A stretch of DNA of 64,000 nucleotides from an uncultured Oscillospiraceae bacterium (GTDB taxonomy: Bacteria; Bacillota; Clostridia; Oscillospirales; Acutalibacteraceae): contig URPR01000002.1 of the NCBI GenBank assembly GCA_900549775.1, forward strand, positions 44,833 through 108,832. Reading direction: 5' to 3'. Positions within the stretch are counted from its first letter, which is position 1; the number at the start of each line of letters is the position of its first letter. The position numbers were made by a program, and so were the translations under genes. Below are positions 36,744 through 45,454 of this stretch, piece by piece. The notes beneath the pieces were generated by a model. It searched no databases and had not been told where the DNA came from. It saw only the letters and a program-made list of their open reading frames with translations.

Positions 36744-37904
36744 ATGGCATTGTCTATATTTAGAAAAAAGTCAGCAAATCAAAGTTTACCCGTTCAAACA
36801 GTAAATTCCAATTGGAATATGAATCCGTTCAGAGAGATGAAAAAGTATATACCGGGCATCAGCAGTAACGAGATGAGACTTTATTCTCTTTTGAGGGAAT
36901 CCGTGCCGATAATAGACGCGGCGATAAATAAAACAGTGCGACTTGTGGGAGGATTTAGGATAAGCTGTGAAAATCCTGAAGTAGAAAAAAAATTAAATAA
37001 GTTTTTGTCAAATGTAAAAGTGAACTCATCGTCATGTGGGGCTGAATCGTTTATGGCAATATATTTAGACCAACTTTTGACGTTTGGGACAGCCGTGGGA
37101 GAAATGGTAACCGATGCAAACGGCGACACGCTATCTGCGTTGTATAATGCAAATTTGAACGATGTAGCCTTAACTTTGGGAGAAAACCCATTGGACCTTA
37201 AAATATGCAGAAAAGAAAAAAATAGATTATACCCATTGGAGTACCCGGAACTTGTCATAGTATCGTCCTTAAATGCCGAACCGGGCAATGCTTACGGGAC
37301 GTCCATATTGAAAGGGCTGCCTTTTGTAAGCGGCATATTGCTTACGATTTATAATACTTTAGGGGTGAACTGGGAAAGAGTTGGGAACTTAAGGTTTGCA
37401 GTAACATACAAGCCGGGTCCTGATGCAGGGGAGAAAGCTTATGCAAAGGAAAGGGCGATGCAAGTAGCGAGTGAGTGGCAGAAGACTATGAGTCCCAGCA
37501 GCCCTCTCAGCGACTTTATAGCGGTTGGGGACGTAGATATAAAGGTTATAGGGGCGGATAATCAGATTTTAGACAGCCAGATACCTGTAAGGCAAATGCT
37601 GGAACAAATAGTTGCAAAACTGTCTATACCGCCGTTTCTCTTAGGGTTATCTTGGTCAACTACCGAAAAAATGTCAACTCAACAGGCTGATATTCTTACA
37701 AGTGAACTCGAGTATTATCGTAGGATATTAAACCCAGTTATTTCGCGTATATGCAATATGTGGCTGAAACTTAATGGCTATTTTGCAGAATTTGATATCA
37801 TTTGGGACAACATAAATCTTCAAGATGAGGTTGAACTTGCAAATGCACGTTTAACGATGGCCAAGGCTGTTGAAATTGAAAAGAGATTGGAGACGAGCAG
37901 ATGA
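36744..37904 (+). CDS. Phage portal protein
   Basis: Dodecameric ring at the capsid vertex through which DNA passes. 386 aa, with portal features: PIIDAAINKTVRLVGGF near the N-terminus, a central alpha/beta region, and KLSIPPFLLGLSWSTTEKMS followed by long helices of the stem and crown. ATG 36744 lies five bases after AAAGGAG. Located between terminase and protease as in nearly all tailed phages. Overlaps the next gene by four bases. Confidence 0.87.
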   Translation: MALSIFRKKSANQSLPVQTVNSNWNMNPFREMKKYIPGISSNEMRLYSLLRESVPIIDAAINKTVRLVGGFRISCENPEVEKKLNKFLSNVKVNSSSCGAESFMAIYLDQLLTFGTAVGEMVTDANGDTLSALYNANLNDVALTLGENPLDLKICRKEKNRLYPLEYPELVIVSSLNAEPGNAYGTSILKGLPFVSGILLTIYNTLGVNWERVGNLRFAVTYKPGPDAGEKAYAKERAMQVASEWQKTMSPSSPLSDFIAVGDVDIKVIGADNQILDSQIPVRQMLEQIVAKLSIPPFLLGLSWSTTEKMSTQQADILTSELEYYRRILNPVISRICNMWLKLNGYFAEFDIIWDNINLQDEVELANARLTMAKAVEIEKRLETSR

Positions 37905-38893
37905 AAGATGGATATATAGTTAAGAATTTTAATGACGGGGAGGTGAGTAAGGAAGACTTGGAGCTTATAAATAAACTTGCTAGGCGTCCACTTAAGTCGG
38001 ACGAAGTTTATGTTTTTTCTTTAATACTATGCGACAACGAAATTGACAGAGAATACGAAAGGTTTACAAAGAGTGCCCTTCAGAAGCTTTCAGAACTTTT
38101 TGTGGGAAAAACGGGGATACTGGACCATGAAATGAAAAGCAGTAATCAGAAAGCAAGAATTTTCTCATGCGAAGTGGAAGAAGTGAAAGGCAAGAAAAAC
38201 TCTTTGGGAGAGCCGTATTTTAGGCTAAAGGCTAAGGCTTACATGCCAAGAACTGAGCAAAATGATAATTTTATTTTGGAGATAGACTCCGGCATAAAGA
38301 AGGAAATAAGTGTAGGGTGTGCTGTTAGCGAAATTTTGTGCTCTATATGTGGAGAAAACACAAGACTATCAAGTTGCGACCACGTAAAAGGCAAAAAGTA
38401 TGGGGAAAGAGTTTGCCACTATATTTTAGACAACCCAATAGATGCCTATGAATGGTCGTTTGTAGCGGTCCCTGCGCAAAAAGAGGCGGGTGTTGTAAAA
38501 AGTTTTTCACTCAATGAGAAAGGGGGTGTAAGAAATTTGGACGAAATCATCAAAAGTTTTAACTCTGGTAAAAATTTTAATATTTCAGGTAATCAAGCAA
38601 AACAACTGGCTGATTTTATAGAAAATTTAAAGGTTGAAGCTCAAGATGGAAAAAGCTACAAAGAAGAAATGAGAAAGGAAGTCATAAAGCTTTGTCTACT
38701 GGCACAACCGAATATACATGGCGAAATAATAGATAGTGTGACTAAAAAAATGACTTTGGAAGAATTAAAGGAATTTCAACGTGCGTTTAAAATGAAAGTT
38801 GATGAGATTTTGCCGTTAAGGCCACAGCTTTCGTCATCAAGGAGTACTGTGAAAAATAAAAAAACTCTGAAAAACACAGAATTTAAAATTTAA
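37901..38893 (+). CDS. Prohead protease/scaffold-like protein with Cys-rich insert
   Basis: 330 aa. The N-terminal 200 residues resemble phage prohead proteases (XkdF/S78-like): a histidine in GILDHEM and a serine in KKEISVGCAV sit where the catalytic pair would be. Just after the serine is an insert CSICGENTRLSSCDH...VCHY with CxxC and CxH pairs that looks zinc-binding. The C-terminal part is helical and charged, like a scaffolding domain. Overlaps the portal gene by four bases, directly before the capsid gene. Confidence 0.77.
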   Translation: MKDGYIVKNFNDGEVSKEDLELINKLARRPLKSDEVYVFSLILCDNEIDREYERFTKSALQKLSELFVGKTGILDHEMKSSNQKARIFSCEVEEVKGKKNSLGEPYFRLKAKAYMPRTEQNDNFILEIDSGIKKEISVGCAVSEILCSICGENTRLSSCDHVKGKKYGERVCHYILDNPIDAYEWSFVAVPAQKEAGVVKSFSLNEKGGVRNLDEIIKSFNSGKNFNISGNQAKQLADFIENLKVEAQDGKSYKEEMRKEVIKLCLLAQPNIHGEIIDSVTKKMTLEELKEFQRAFKMKVDEILPLRPQLSSSRSTVKNKKTLKNTEFKI

Positions 38894-38925
38894 TTAAAAA
38901 TATTTAAAAATTTGGGGGAATAAAA

Positions 38926-39924
38926 ATGGCATTTTATGATTCTTTAAAATTAGAAAAAGGTATGTATAATGTAAATTTTACAAAGGCATTGGAATCTCTA
39001 GATCCATCTGAAAATTATGAAGGCACAGAACTAGCTGGGCTGGATGCTTATGAGCGTCAACTAAAAAGGTTTGATATTAAAGTAAATGGAAGAAATTCAG
39101 ATAGAATTGAAAAGTTTTTTGAAACTACAGATTCAGCAGTTTTATTTCCGGAATACATAAAAAGAGCAGTTGAACAAGGTATGGTTAACGCTAGCATATT
39201 GCCGTCCATTGTAGCAACTGTTACGAAAATAGATGGAACAGATTATAGAGCCATTTCGTTAACCACAGACGAAGGAAGCGGCAATGTAGTAAATGAAGGC
39301 AGTGCTATACCAGAAACAGTTATAGCAAACCAATCAGCATTGGTGAGCATGAAAAAAAGAGGTAGAGTAATTTCATCTTCCTATGAAGCGCTAAGATTTA
39401 ATAGGTTAGATTTATTTTCAGTTACGTTAAGACAAATTGGCACTGAAATAGCAAAAGCTCAACTTGGAGATGCCGTTTCTGTATTAGTTAATGGAGATGG
39501 AAACTCAAACGCTGCTGCAAAAGTAAATGTAGTATCGGAAAGCGGTATAAGCTATGCTGATTTGTTGGCACTTTGGGCAGGTCTTGCACCATATGAATTA
39601 AATACCATTTTGGCTAACACCGCAACTATGCAGAGCATTTTAGCAATGACCGAAATGAAGGACGCTGCAGCGGGGTTAGATTTTCAAGGCACTGGAAAAA
39701 TGATAACACCTTTGGGTGCAAACCTGCTAAGAGCTGACACTGTAGCTGCTAAAACTTTGATAGGACTAGATAAAAATTGTTCTTTGGAGATGGTGCAAGC
39801 AGGAGACATAATAGTTGACTATGACAGATTGATAGATAAACAGTTGGAGAGAACTACAATTAGCAGTATAGTAGGGTTTGGAAAAATATTTAAATCGGCT
39901 GCGAAAGTTTTAGAGTACAAGTAA
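38926..39924 (+). CDS. Major capsid protein (HK97-fold type)
   Basis: 332 aa. An N-terminal region of about 75 residues (possible delta/scaffold domain), then a body with LFPEYIKRAVEQGM, GSAIPETVIANQSALVSMKKRGRVI and a C-terminal half (LLALWAGLAPYELNTILAN, GADIIVDYDRLIDKQL-like) typical of HK97-fold capsid proteins in contractile Gram-positive phages. GGGGGAA precedes the ATG. It follows the protease gene, the expected order. Confidence 0.88.
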   Translation: MAFYDSLKLEKGMYNVNFTKALESLDPSENYEGTELAGLDAYERQLKRFDIKVNGRNSDRIEKFFETTDSAVLFPEYIKRAVEQGMVNASILPSIVATVTKIDGTDYRAISLTTDEGSGNVVNEGSAIPETVIANQSALVSMKKRGRVISSSYEALRFNRLDLFSVTLRQIGTEIAKAQLGDAVSVLVNGDGNSNAAAKVNVVSESGISYADLLALWAGLAPYELNTILANTATMQSILAMTEMKDAAAGLDFQGTGKMITPLGANLLRADTVAAKTLIGLDKNCSLEMVQAGDIIVDYDRLIDKQLERTTISSIVGFGKIFKSAAKVLEYK

Positions 39925-39957
39925 TTCTTAATTAAACTGAAAAGGAAGTGGACTTTC

Positions 39958-40329
39958 TTGGACAATGAAGATGTGTTAAAGAGATTTTCAATTATTTCAG
40001 GATTAACTTTGCTTGAAGCAGCAGATTTTGAAGAAATAGTTAAATGGGCTTGCAGTGAGATAAAAAGAAAAATAAGGAAGAACATAGACGAGCAGTCTGA
40101 AAGCGCGCGGCTAAATGCCGCAGCTGCTGCTCTAGCTTTTTATAAATATACTTTATATAATTCATCTAGAGACGAAGCAGACTCTTTTTCTGCAGGCGAT
40201 GTGTCAATAAAATGCAGTGGGAAAAATACTTTAGACAGAGCATATAAAATATTTGAACAGGAAAAAGCAAATGCTTCAGACTTACTTATCGATGATGAGT
40301 TTTTATTTAGTAGAACGGTTTGTTATTAA
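39958..40329 (+). CDS. Head-tail connector protein (gp6-like)
   Basis: 123 aa, mostly helical, right after the capsid gene, where gp6/gp15-type adaptor proteins normally lie. Helices such as LNAAAAALAFYKYTLYN fit the connector fold. TTG 39958 follows AAAGGAAG by nine bases. Assigned mainly from position and size. Confidence 0.65.
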   Translation: MDNEDVLKRFSIISGLTLLEAADFEEIVKWACSEIKRKIRKNIDEQSESARLNAAAAALAFYKYTLYNSSRDEADSFSAGDVSIKCSGKNTLDRAYKIFEQEKANASDLLIDDEFLFSRTVCY

Positions 40330-40385
40330 TCTATCGTGAATGAGAAGTAGAGAGGTGACAAAGCGCTTTTTATAAGTGTGGATTT

Positions 40386-40733
40386 ATGATATATGAAAGT
40401 ATAGGCAATATGATTGACAAATTTGGAAGAGTTGTGAAGGTTATATCTCCTGAAAAAACTACTCAAATCGGCAAGGCTTTTATTCAGCCATTTAGGCATA
40501 AAGATTTTAGTTTTACGGGAGGAAAATGCACAGATATAGGGGCTTTAGATGGCTCGTCGTTTTTGTATATAGGCAAAAATAATATAAGATTGGACTTGTA
40601 TCCTTTTAACACAGTGGTGGAAACTTCTGAAGAAAGTTATGTTGTTAAGAGGGCTCAGAAGGTATGCTTAGGAGATGACATCGTTTATATATGGGCTATA
40701 GTTCAGCTATATAAAGAGGAGGATGAGAATTGA
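40386..40733 (+). CDS. Head closure/joining protein-like
   Basis: 115 aa, beta-rich (FGRVVKVISPEKTTQIGKAFIQPF, YVVKRAQKVCLGDDIVYIWA), in the slot of head-completion proteins such as SPP1 gp16. The WAIV strand near the end is common in that family. The stop overlaps the start of the next gene. Assigned mainly from position and size. Confidence 0.6.
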   Translation: MIYESIGNMIDKFGRVVKVISPEKTTQIGKAFIQPFRHKDFSFTGGKCTDIGALDGSSFLYIGKNNIRLDLYPFNTVVETSEESYVVKRAQKVCLGDDIVYIWAIVQLYKEEDEN

Positions 40734-41191
40734 TGGAATCGTTTTTGGAGATATCAGAATCTATAAAGGCATATTTGGCAGCTGATGAAGGTCTTAGAAA
40801 TGTAAAGTTTGTAAGTTCTTCGCTAAAGGAAAAAGTTCCTAATCCAATCATTAAAACATATGTGACTATAGGAATAAATCAAATAGAAATATCGCCTGGA
40901 GCTTTTTCTGGGTATATGGGTCTGAATGATGATGCTGAAGTTTATGGAGACCTTGCTGATATAAGCGTTGGGATGAAAATTTATTGTCCTAAAACAGAAG
41001 ATGGTGGAAATTGCTATAAAGTTTTTTCAAAAATATATTCATCACTTTTAAGTAAAGATACAGAGTACAATATTCAATCGATCGAGTGTGGCAAGGTTGA
41101 GTATAACGCAGAAATCTTTTCTTTTTCTTTAGAATGTGAACTGAAGGTTTCGCTACTAGTTGGACACAAAGAGCCTATGCCGCAAGATTAA
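40733..41191 (+). CDS. Tail completion/terminator-like protein
   Basis: 152 aa, alternating helix and strand (SESIKAYLAADEGLRN, IIKTYVTIGINQIEISPG, EIFSFSLECELKV), the pattern of tail terminator/completion proteins between connectors and tail genes. ATG 40733 follows GAGGAGG; the TGA of the preceding gene overlaps it by one base, giving coupled translation. Confidence 0.6.
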   Translation: MESFLEISESIKAYLAADEGLRNVKFVSSSLKEKVPNPIIKTYVTIGINQIEISPGAFSGYMGLNDDAEVYGDLADISVGMKIYCPKTEDGGNCYKVFSKIYSSLLSKDTEYNIQSIECGKVEYNAEIFSFSLECELKVSLLVGHKEPMPQD

Positions 41192-41207
41192 ATTTGAGGG
41201 GAATTTA

Positions 41208-41591
41208 ATGATAAGTGTAAATGTAAAAAAAGGTGACGATGTTTATATAGAAGTTAACGGAAAAAAACTAGCAAATGTCCAGAGTTATAAAGTGACTGAA
41301 AATAATAAACAAATTTATATAGAATCATTTTTAGAATTTGAACCTGTAGAAGTTATCCCGGGGAAAAGGGAGTATAAAATTGAAGTTTCTAAGGTTTGTT
41401 TAAATGAAGAATCTCTTAATGACAAGATTGACTTTCACAATATAAGCAATTTTGATTTAGTAATAAATAAGTCGAAGACTAAAGTGAAATATTTAGGTTG
41501 TGAATGGACTCAGATTTCGGAAAGTGGCGATCTTGGAAAAAGTGCTATCGAAAAAGCTGAGATTTTAGCTGTTAGAAGGCTGGAACTTTGA
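41208..41591 (+). CDS. Tail tube-like protein, uncertain
   Basis: 127 aa, mostly beta strands: VNVKKGDDVYIEVNGKKLAN, SFLEFEPVEVIPGKREYKIE. It occupies the place where sheath and tube genes normally lie, and the EPVxVIPGKREYKIE segment resembles XkdM-type tube proteins, but it is shorter than most. If it is the tube, it is the only tube-like component. ATG 41208 lies six bases after GAGGGGA; an upstream frame start at 41160 lies in the previous gene. Confidence 0.5.
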   Translation: MISVNVKKGDDVYIEVNGKKLANVQSYKVTENNKQIYIESFLEFEPVEVIPGKREYKIEVSKVCLNEESLNDKIDFHNISNFDLVINKSKTKVKYLGCEWTQISESGDLGKSAIEKAEILAVRRLEL

Positions 41592-41638
41592 ATTAACAAC
41601 TTTAAAAATTTAAGAAATGATTACAAGGCGGTATTTAT

Positions 41639-42160
41639 ATGAATTATTGCACTATGCAATATAAAAATTACATATGGACGCATAACCCCAAAAACATTGA
41701 GATTTTGAGTAACAGAGACGTAAAAGAAAATACACTCCCGTATTTTGGGAGTGTATTTCAGGATTATGGCAGAAAAAAACGCATAGTAAAAGGCATAGGT
41801 GAATTTTTTGGAAGTGACTGTTTAAGCCAGTACGATACTCTTTTTAGTCTGTTTAAAGAAGGAGGCGAGGGCTTTTTATTTTTGCCACAAATCCCTCCAT
41901 TTTTAGCTATATTTAAGTCACTGTCTTTAATAGGAGAAACCACGCCAAACGTAGTGAGATATTCATTCGAATTTTGGGAATGTGCAGATCAAAAAACTAA
42001 AAATACAAGCTTGTTTAATTACCATACGGTTTCAGAAAATGAGACTCTATGGGACATATCGTATTTATATAATGCAAAAATAGAGAATTTACTCAACTTA
42101 AATAAAAATATAAAAAATCCGAATGACTTAGCAGCAGGAGAGAAGGTGAGACTGTTTTGA
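41639..42160 (+). CDS. Baseplate/tail protein with LysM domain
   Basis: 173 aa. The N-terminal part is unrecognised; the C-terminal 45 residues are a LysM domain (YHTVSENETLWDISYLYNAK ... NLNKNIKNP). In PBSX-like and contractile tails a LysM protein (XkdP or gpX type) follows the tape measure gene and lies before the hub. Here it comes without a tape measure gene. Contains an in-gene hairpin at 41731-41755. Four-base overlap with the hub gene. Confidence 0.75.
   Translation: MNYCTMQYKNYIWTHNPKNIEILSNRDVKENTLPYFGSVFQDYGRKKRIVKGIGEFFGSDCLSQYDTLFSLFKEGGEGFLFLPQIPPFLAIFKSLSLIGETTPNVVRYSFEFWECADQKTKNTSLFNYHTVSENETLWDISYLYNAKIENLLNLNKNIKNPNDLAAGEKVRLF
41731..41755 (+). other. Perfect 9-bp hairpin inside the LysM gene
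   Basis: TACACTCCC (41731-41739) and GGGAGTGTA (41747-41755) with a seven-base loop, followed by TTT only. It looks like a weak terminator or pause site in the middle of the block, and it lies in coding sequence. Confidence 0.5.
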
Positions 42161-43104
42161 AGTACATGGCACTCACTGTAAATAATGAGCTACTTGAGCT
42201 AAAAAATGTGTTTAAAGTTCAAATAAGTAAATCATTAAATGCCCCAACGGCTGACTTAGAGGCAAGTTTTTTATTTAACGAAAAAATAGATGAAATAAAA
42301 AGCATTGAAGTTTATGAAGATAATGAAATGATATTTGACGGCATTGTAGACAAACAAAGCGTAGAACTAGACGATAATGGTTCACTTTTTACTGTAGAGG
42401 CTAGGAGCAAAGCAGCGATGCTGCTAGATAACGAAGCTCTCCCACAAATATATTATCGTCCGTCGCTGTTTACGATATTTAATAGGCATGTAAAGCCGTA
42501 TGGATTTAAAAGTTTTGTTGGAGACGATAAAGCTTTTTCAAATGAGTTTGTGGTTTCAAAAGGTATGAGTGAATGGGAAGTTGTTGAGAGTTTTTGTTGG
42601 GATTATCTGAAAATTTACCCTAGAATAACTTTAGACGGAACACTTAATGCGGGCAGTTCTTTAAAAGAAAACTCAAAGGAAATTATTTTTTCAAACATTC
42701 AAGATAATGCAATACGTTATAGTTCAATTATCCAAAGTAACAAGCGCTGTAAAGTTTACTCTGATGTTATTGTAAAAGGGACAAATGAGTTAAATTATAA
42801 GCTTAAAATTGAAAATGAGGCTGGAAAAAATAGGGGCATAAAACGGGTGAGATATTTGAATGTGAGTGATAGTTTCAAAACGCCGGCATCATATGCAGAT
42901 TTGCTTATAAGTAATGGCAACAGCGAATCTTTTGAAGTGACCCTATCTTGTCCGGGCAGCATTTTCGTGGATGTGGGTGACGTTGCTAAGGTAAATGATT
43001 ATACTTTAGGCGAAGTCAAAAACTTGAAGGTTGTAAAGACAAAGTATATTTTAAATGAGCATGGTGAAAAGACAGATATTGTGTTGCAAAGGAGTGGGAT
43101 TTGA
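42157..43104 (+). CDS. Baseplate hub protein (XkdQ/gpD-like)
   Basis: 315 aa. Strand-rich N-terminal half (LKNVFKVQISKSLNAPTADL, MIFDGIVDKQSVEL) with a helical insertion, and a C-terminal LSCPGSIFVDVGDVAKVNDY region, as in hub proteins that cap the tube (Mu gp44, P2 gpD, XkdQ). TTG 42157 follows AAGGTGAG by six bases and overlaps the previous stop. Position between LysM and spike proteins supports it. Confidence 0.75.
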   Translation: MKYMALTVNNELLELKNVFKVQISKSLNAPTADLEASFLFNEKIDEIKSIEVYEDNEMIFDGIVDKQSVELDDNGSLFTVEARSKAAMLLDNEALPQIYYRPSLFTIFNRHVKPYGFKSFVGDDKAFSNEFVVSKGMSEWEVVESFCWDYLKIYPRITLDGTLNAGSSLKENSKEIIFSNIQDNAIRYSSIIQSNKRCKVYSDVIVKGTNELNYKLKIENEAGKNRGIKRVRYLNVSDSFKTPASYADLLISNGNSESFEVTLSCPGSIFVDVGDVAKVNDYTLGEVKNLKVVKTKYILNEHGEKTDIVLQRSGI

Positions 43105-43436
43105 TGCGGCTGTCAAATGAAATAGTTTCTGGAAATGAAAAAAGTTCTAAGCCATTTTTTGCGAAGGTAACCAGTGCTAGTGCTTCAAATGTCACTGTTC
43201 AGGCTGATAGAGAATGCAGGAACTTAAAAATGCAATTTCCGTTTGGAATAGTGTCTACGCCCACGGTTGGGTCTAAGGTCGTAATCATTCCAACTGAAAA
43301 TGAATGCGTGTTATCTGGAACGGTAAATCTACAGGAAAACTTAGAGCCCGGTGAACTCATGCTGTATTCTTCTGGAGGAGCAAGTATTATTTTGAAGAAT
43401 AATGGCAAGGTTCTTATAAACGGAAAGGAATATTAA
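43104..43436 (+). CDS. Baseplate spike protein (gpV/Mu gp45-like)
   Basis: 110 aa. An OB-fold-like strand set (FFAKVTSASASNVTVQA, FGIVSTPTVGSKVVIIPTEN) then the spike-type ending GGASIILKNNGKVLINGKEY, whose G-x-I...GxVxING pattern is shared by membrane-piercing spikes. ATG 43104 shares bases with the stop of the hub gene. Confidence 0.75.
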   Translation: MRLSNEIVSGNEKSSKPFFAKVTSASASNVTVQADRECRNLKMQFPFGIVSTPTVGSKVVIIPTENECVLSGTVNLQENLEPGELMLYSSGGASIILKNNGKVLINGKEY

Positions 43437-43449
43437 AGGGGAGAGACGT

Positions 43450-43800
43450 TTGGATACAGCCATATATGATGGAGATTTTTGCTTAAATGATAGAGGAAAA
43501 ATAAAAAGTATATTTGGAATAGATGAAATATTACAGAAAATTTATATTATGCTGAAAGTAAAAAAAGGCAGTTTTGCTTATGATAGAAATTTAGGAAGCG
43601 AGCTATATAACATTAAAAATATCAACGAGCATATAAACGATAAAGCTAAAGCTTTGGTGCAACAAACACTTTGCGATATGAAAGAAGATATTTCAGTTAA
43701 AAATGTGGAAGTAACAAAGCAAGAGGACAAAGAAAATTTAAGGCTGAAAATTACCGTAATAGTGATGGGACAAGAGAAAGATGTGGTGATGGAAATATAA
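43450..43800 (+). CDS. Baseplate wedge protein (gp25/W-like)
   Basis: 116 aa, gp25/XkdS-like: FGIDEILQKIYIMLKVKKGSF near the N-terminus and YDRNLGSELYN, the region that nucleates sheath assembly in contractile tails, are recognisable. TTG 43450 follows GGGGAGAG. The stop overlaps the ATG of baseplate J. Confidence 0.78.
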   Translation: MDTAIYDGDFCLNDRGKIKSIFGIDEILQKIYIMLKVKKGSFAYDRNLGSELYNIKNINEHINDKAKALVQQTLCDMKEDISVKNVEVTKQEDKENLRLKITVIVMGQEKDVVMEI

Positions 43801-44861
43801 TGGAAAACTATGAAGATACTCTATTAAGAATGCAAAGAAAGTTTACAGAACTTACGGGTTTTGACGCTGATGAAGCGTCAGATATAGGCATAAGGCTGAA
43901 AGTATTAGCCGGTGAAATTTTTTCTTTAAATACAAATATAGAATGGCTTAAAAATCAAATGTTTGTAAAGACAGCTTCAGGCAAATATTTGGACTACCAC
44001 GCTGAACAGAGAGGAATAGCCAGGAAGTTGGCAGTTTCTTCAAGCGGAACGCTGACTTTTTCTGTTGAAGCAGCTTTAAGCTACGATGTAGATATACCGC
44101 TTGGGACAGTGTGTAGCTTATCTAGCTCAGATGGTACGAGGTATGTAACTGTAGAAGAGGCAACGTTAAAAGCTGGAGATTTATCGGTCGTTGTAAATGC
44201 AAAATCTGAGCTTGGAGGAAAAAATACAAACACAGCACAGAACACTGTAAAAGTTATGATCACGCCGCCTGTTGGCATAGACTCCGTCACAAATGCAACA
44301 GCCTTTACCGGAGGATATGATGCTGAAAGTGATGAAGAGCTGCGTTTAAGGGTGATTGAAAGTTATAAAAATATTCCAAATGGCACCAATATTGCTTTTT
44401 ATAAAAATGAAGTTTTAAAATACGATGGTGTTTATTCAGCTAGCGTAATTCCTTTAGCTAGAGGTAATGGCACTGTTGACATTTATGTAGCGGGTAAGGG
44501 TGCAAAATTAGACTCAAATTTAATCGCGGCGGTGCAAAGCGACATAAGTAAATTGAGGGAGATAAATGTAGATGTAAAAGTAAAATCTCCGGATCTTGTG
44601 AAAGTAGATGTGTTGCTTAGCCTCACTGTAAAAGCAGGGTATGTTTTCAATGAAGTAAAAGAAGAGTGCACAGAAGCAATAAATAAATTTTTCTCTGAGC
44701 TTCATATAGGTGAGCAGGTTATATTTGCGGCTATAGGCCAAAAAATCTTTGAAGTTGACGGTGTAAAAAATTATTCATTTAAATCGAATCTAGATTTTGA
44801 TAAAGTTGTAGACAACGATGAACTTGCGATACCTGGGACAATATCAATAACGGAAGGTTAA
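43800..44861 (+). CDS. Baseplate J-like protein
   Basis: 353 aa, baseplate J family (P2 gpJ, Mu gp47, XkdT), a wedge component of contractile baseplates. Hallmarks: LRMQRKFTELTGFDADEASDIG-like start, KTASGKYLDYHAEQRGI ARK, FTGGYDAESDEELRLRVIES and IPNGTNIAFYKNEVLKYDGV. Intact. One-base overlap with the gp25-like gene. Confidence 0.92.
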   Translation: MENYEDTLLRMQRKFTELTGFDADEASDIGIRLKVLAGEIFSLNTNIEWLKNQMFVKTASGKYLDYHAEQRGIARKLAVSSSGTLTFSVEAALSYDVDIPLGTVCSLSSSDGTRYVTVEEATLKAGDLSVVVNAKSELGGKNTNTAQNTVKVMITPPVGIDSVTNATAFTGGYDAESDEELRLRVIESYKNIPNGTNIAFYKNEVLKYDGVYSASVIPLARGNGTVDIYVAGKGAKLDSNLIAAVQSDISKLREINVDVKVKSPDLVKVDVLLSLTVKAGYVFNEVKEECTEAINKFFSELHIGEQVIFAAIGQKIFEVDGVKNYSFKSNLDFDKVVDNDELAIPGTISITEG

Positions 44862-44865
44862 AATA

Positions 44866-45438
44866 ATGAATGTACTTGATTCTATGAAAGGAAAATTAGA
44901 ACCACTGGGGATTTACAATTTAGAAGATGACAGTTTAGTTTGTAAAGAGTTACAAACTTATGCTGAGTCTTTAAAATTAGTGAAAGATAGTATTGATGAG
45001 CTTGAAAAAGAGTACTTTATAAATACGGCAGAAAGTTATGGGTTAACTTTAAGGGAGAAGATGTATACTTCGGCAAAATCTGACTTGGATGTAGAGAAAA
45101 GACGTGACATGCTCAAATATAGATATTCTATAACTTCAAATGATTTCAATAAAGAGGATATAAAGAAAGCGCTTTTGGCCATAGGCATAAAGTGTGAAGT
45201 GATAGAATATCCGAATGAAAATAGTATCTATATCAACTGTCTTGAAAATTTAGATACGACAATTTCAAAAGATGATTTAAAAATTTTAGCGAATGAGTTT
45301 TTGCCTGCACACCTTAGCTATGAAATAGACTTTAGACCACTTAAGTGGAGTGAGATAGAAAGCAGAAATTTAAGTTTTCAAGATATGGATGATAAAGATA
45401 TGACTTGGTCACAAATAGATACATTTCAGAATAGTTGA
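44866..45438 (+). CDS. Tail protein I/YmfQ-like (DUF2313)
   Basis: 190 aa. MNVLDSMKGKLEPLGIYNLE, helical region, and KYRYSITSNDFNKEDIKKALLAIGI followed by EYPNENSIYI and FLPAHLSYEID are family traits of XkdU/gpI proteins that connect the baseplate wedge to fibres. Lies directly after J, as expected. The C-terminal DMDDKDMTWSQID repeat-like tail is typical. Confidence 0.82.
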   Translation: MNVLDSMKGKLEPLGIYNLEDDSLVCKELQTYAESLKLVKDSIDELEKEYFINTAESYGLTLREKMYTSAKSDLDVEKRRDMLKYRYSITSNDFNKEDIKKALLAIGIKCEVIEYPNENSIYINCLENLDTTISKDDLKILANEFLPAHLSYEIDFRPLKWSEIESRNLSFQDMDDKDMTWSQIDTFQNS

Positions 45439-45454
45439 TAAAGGAGGATAAGTT

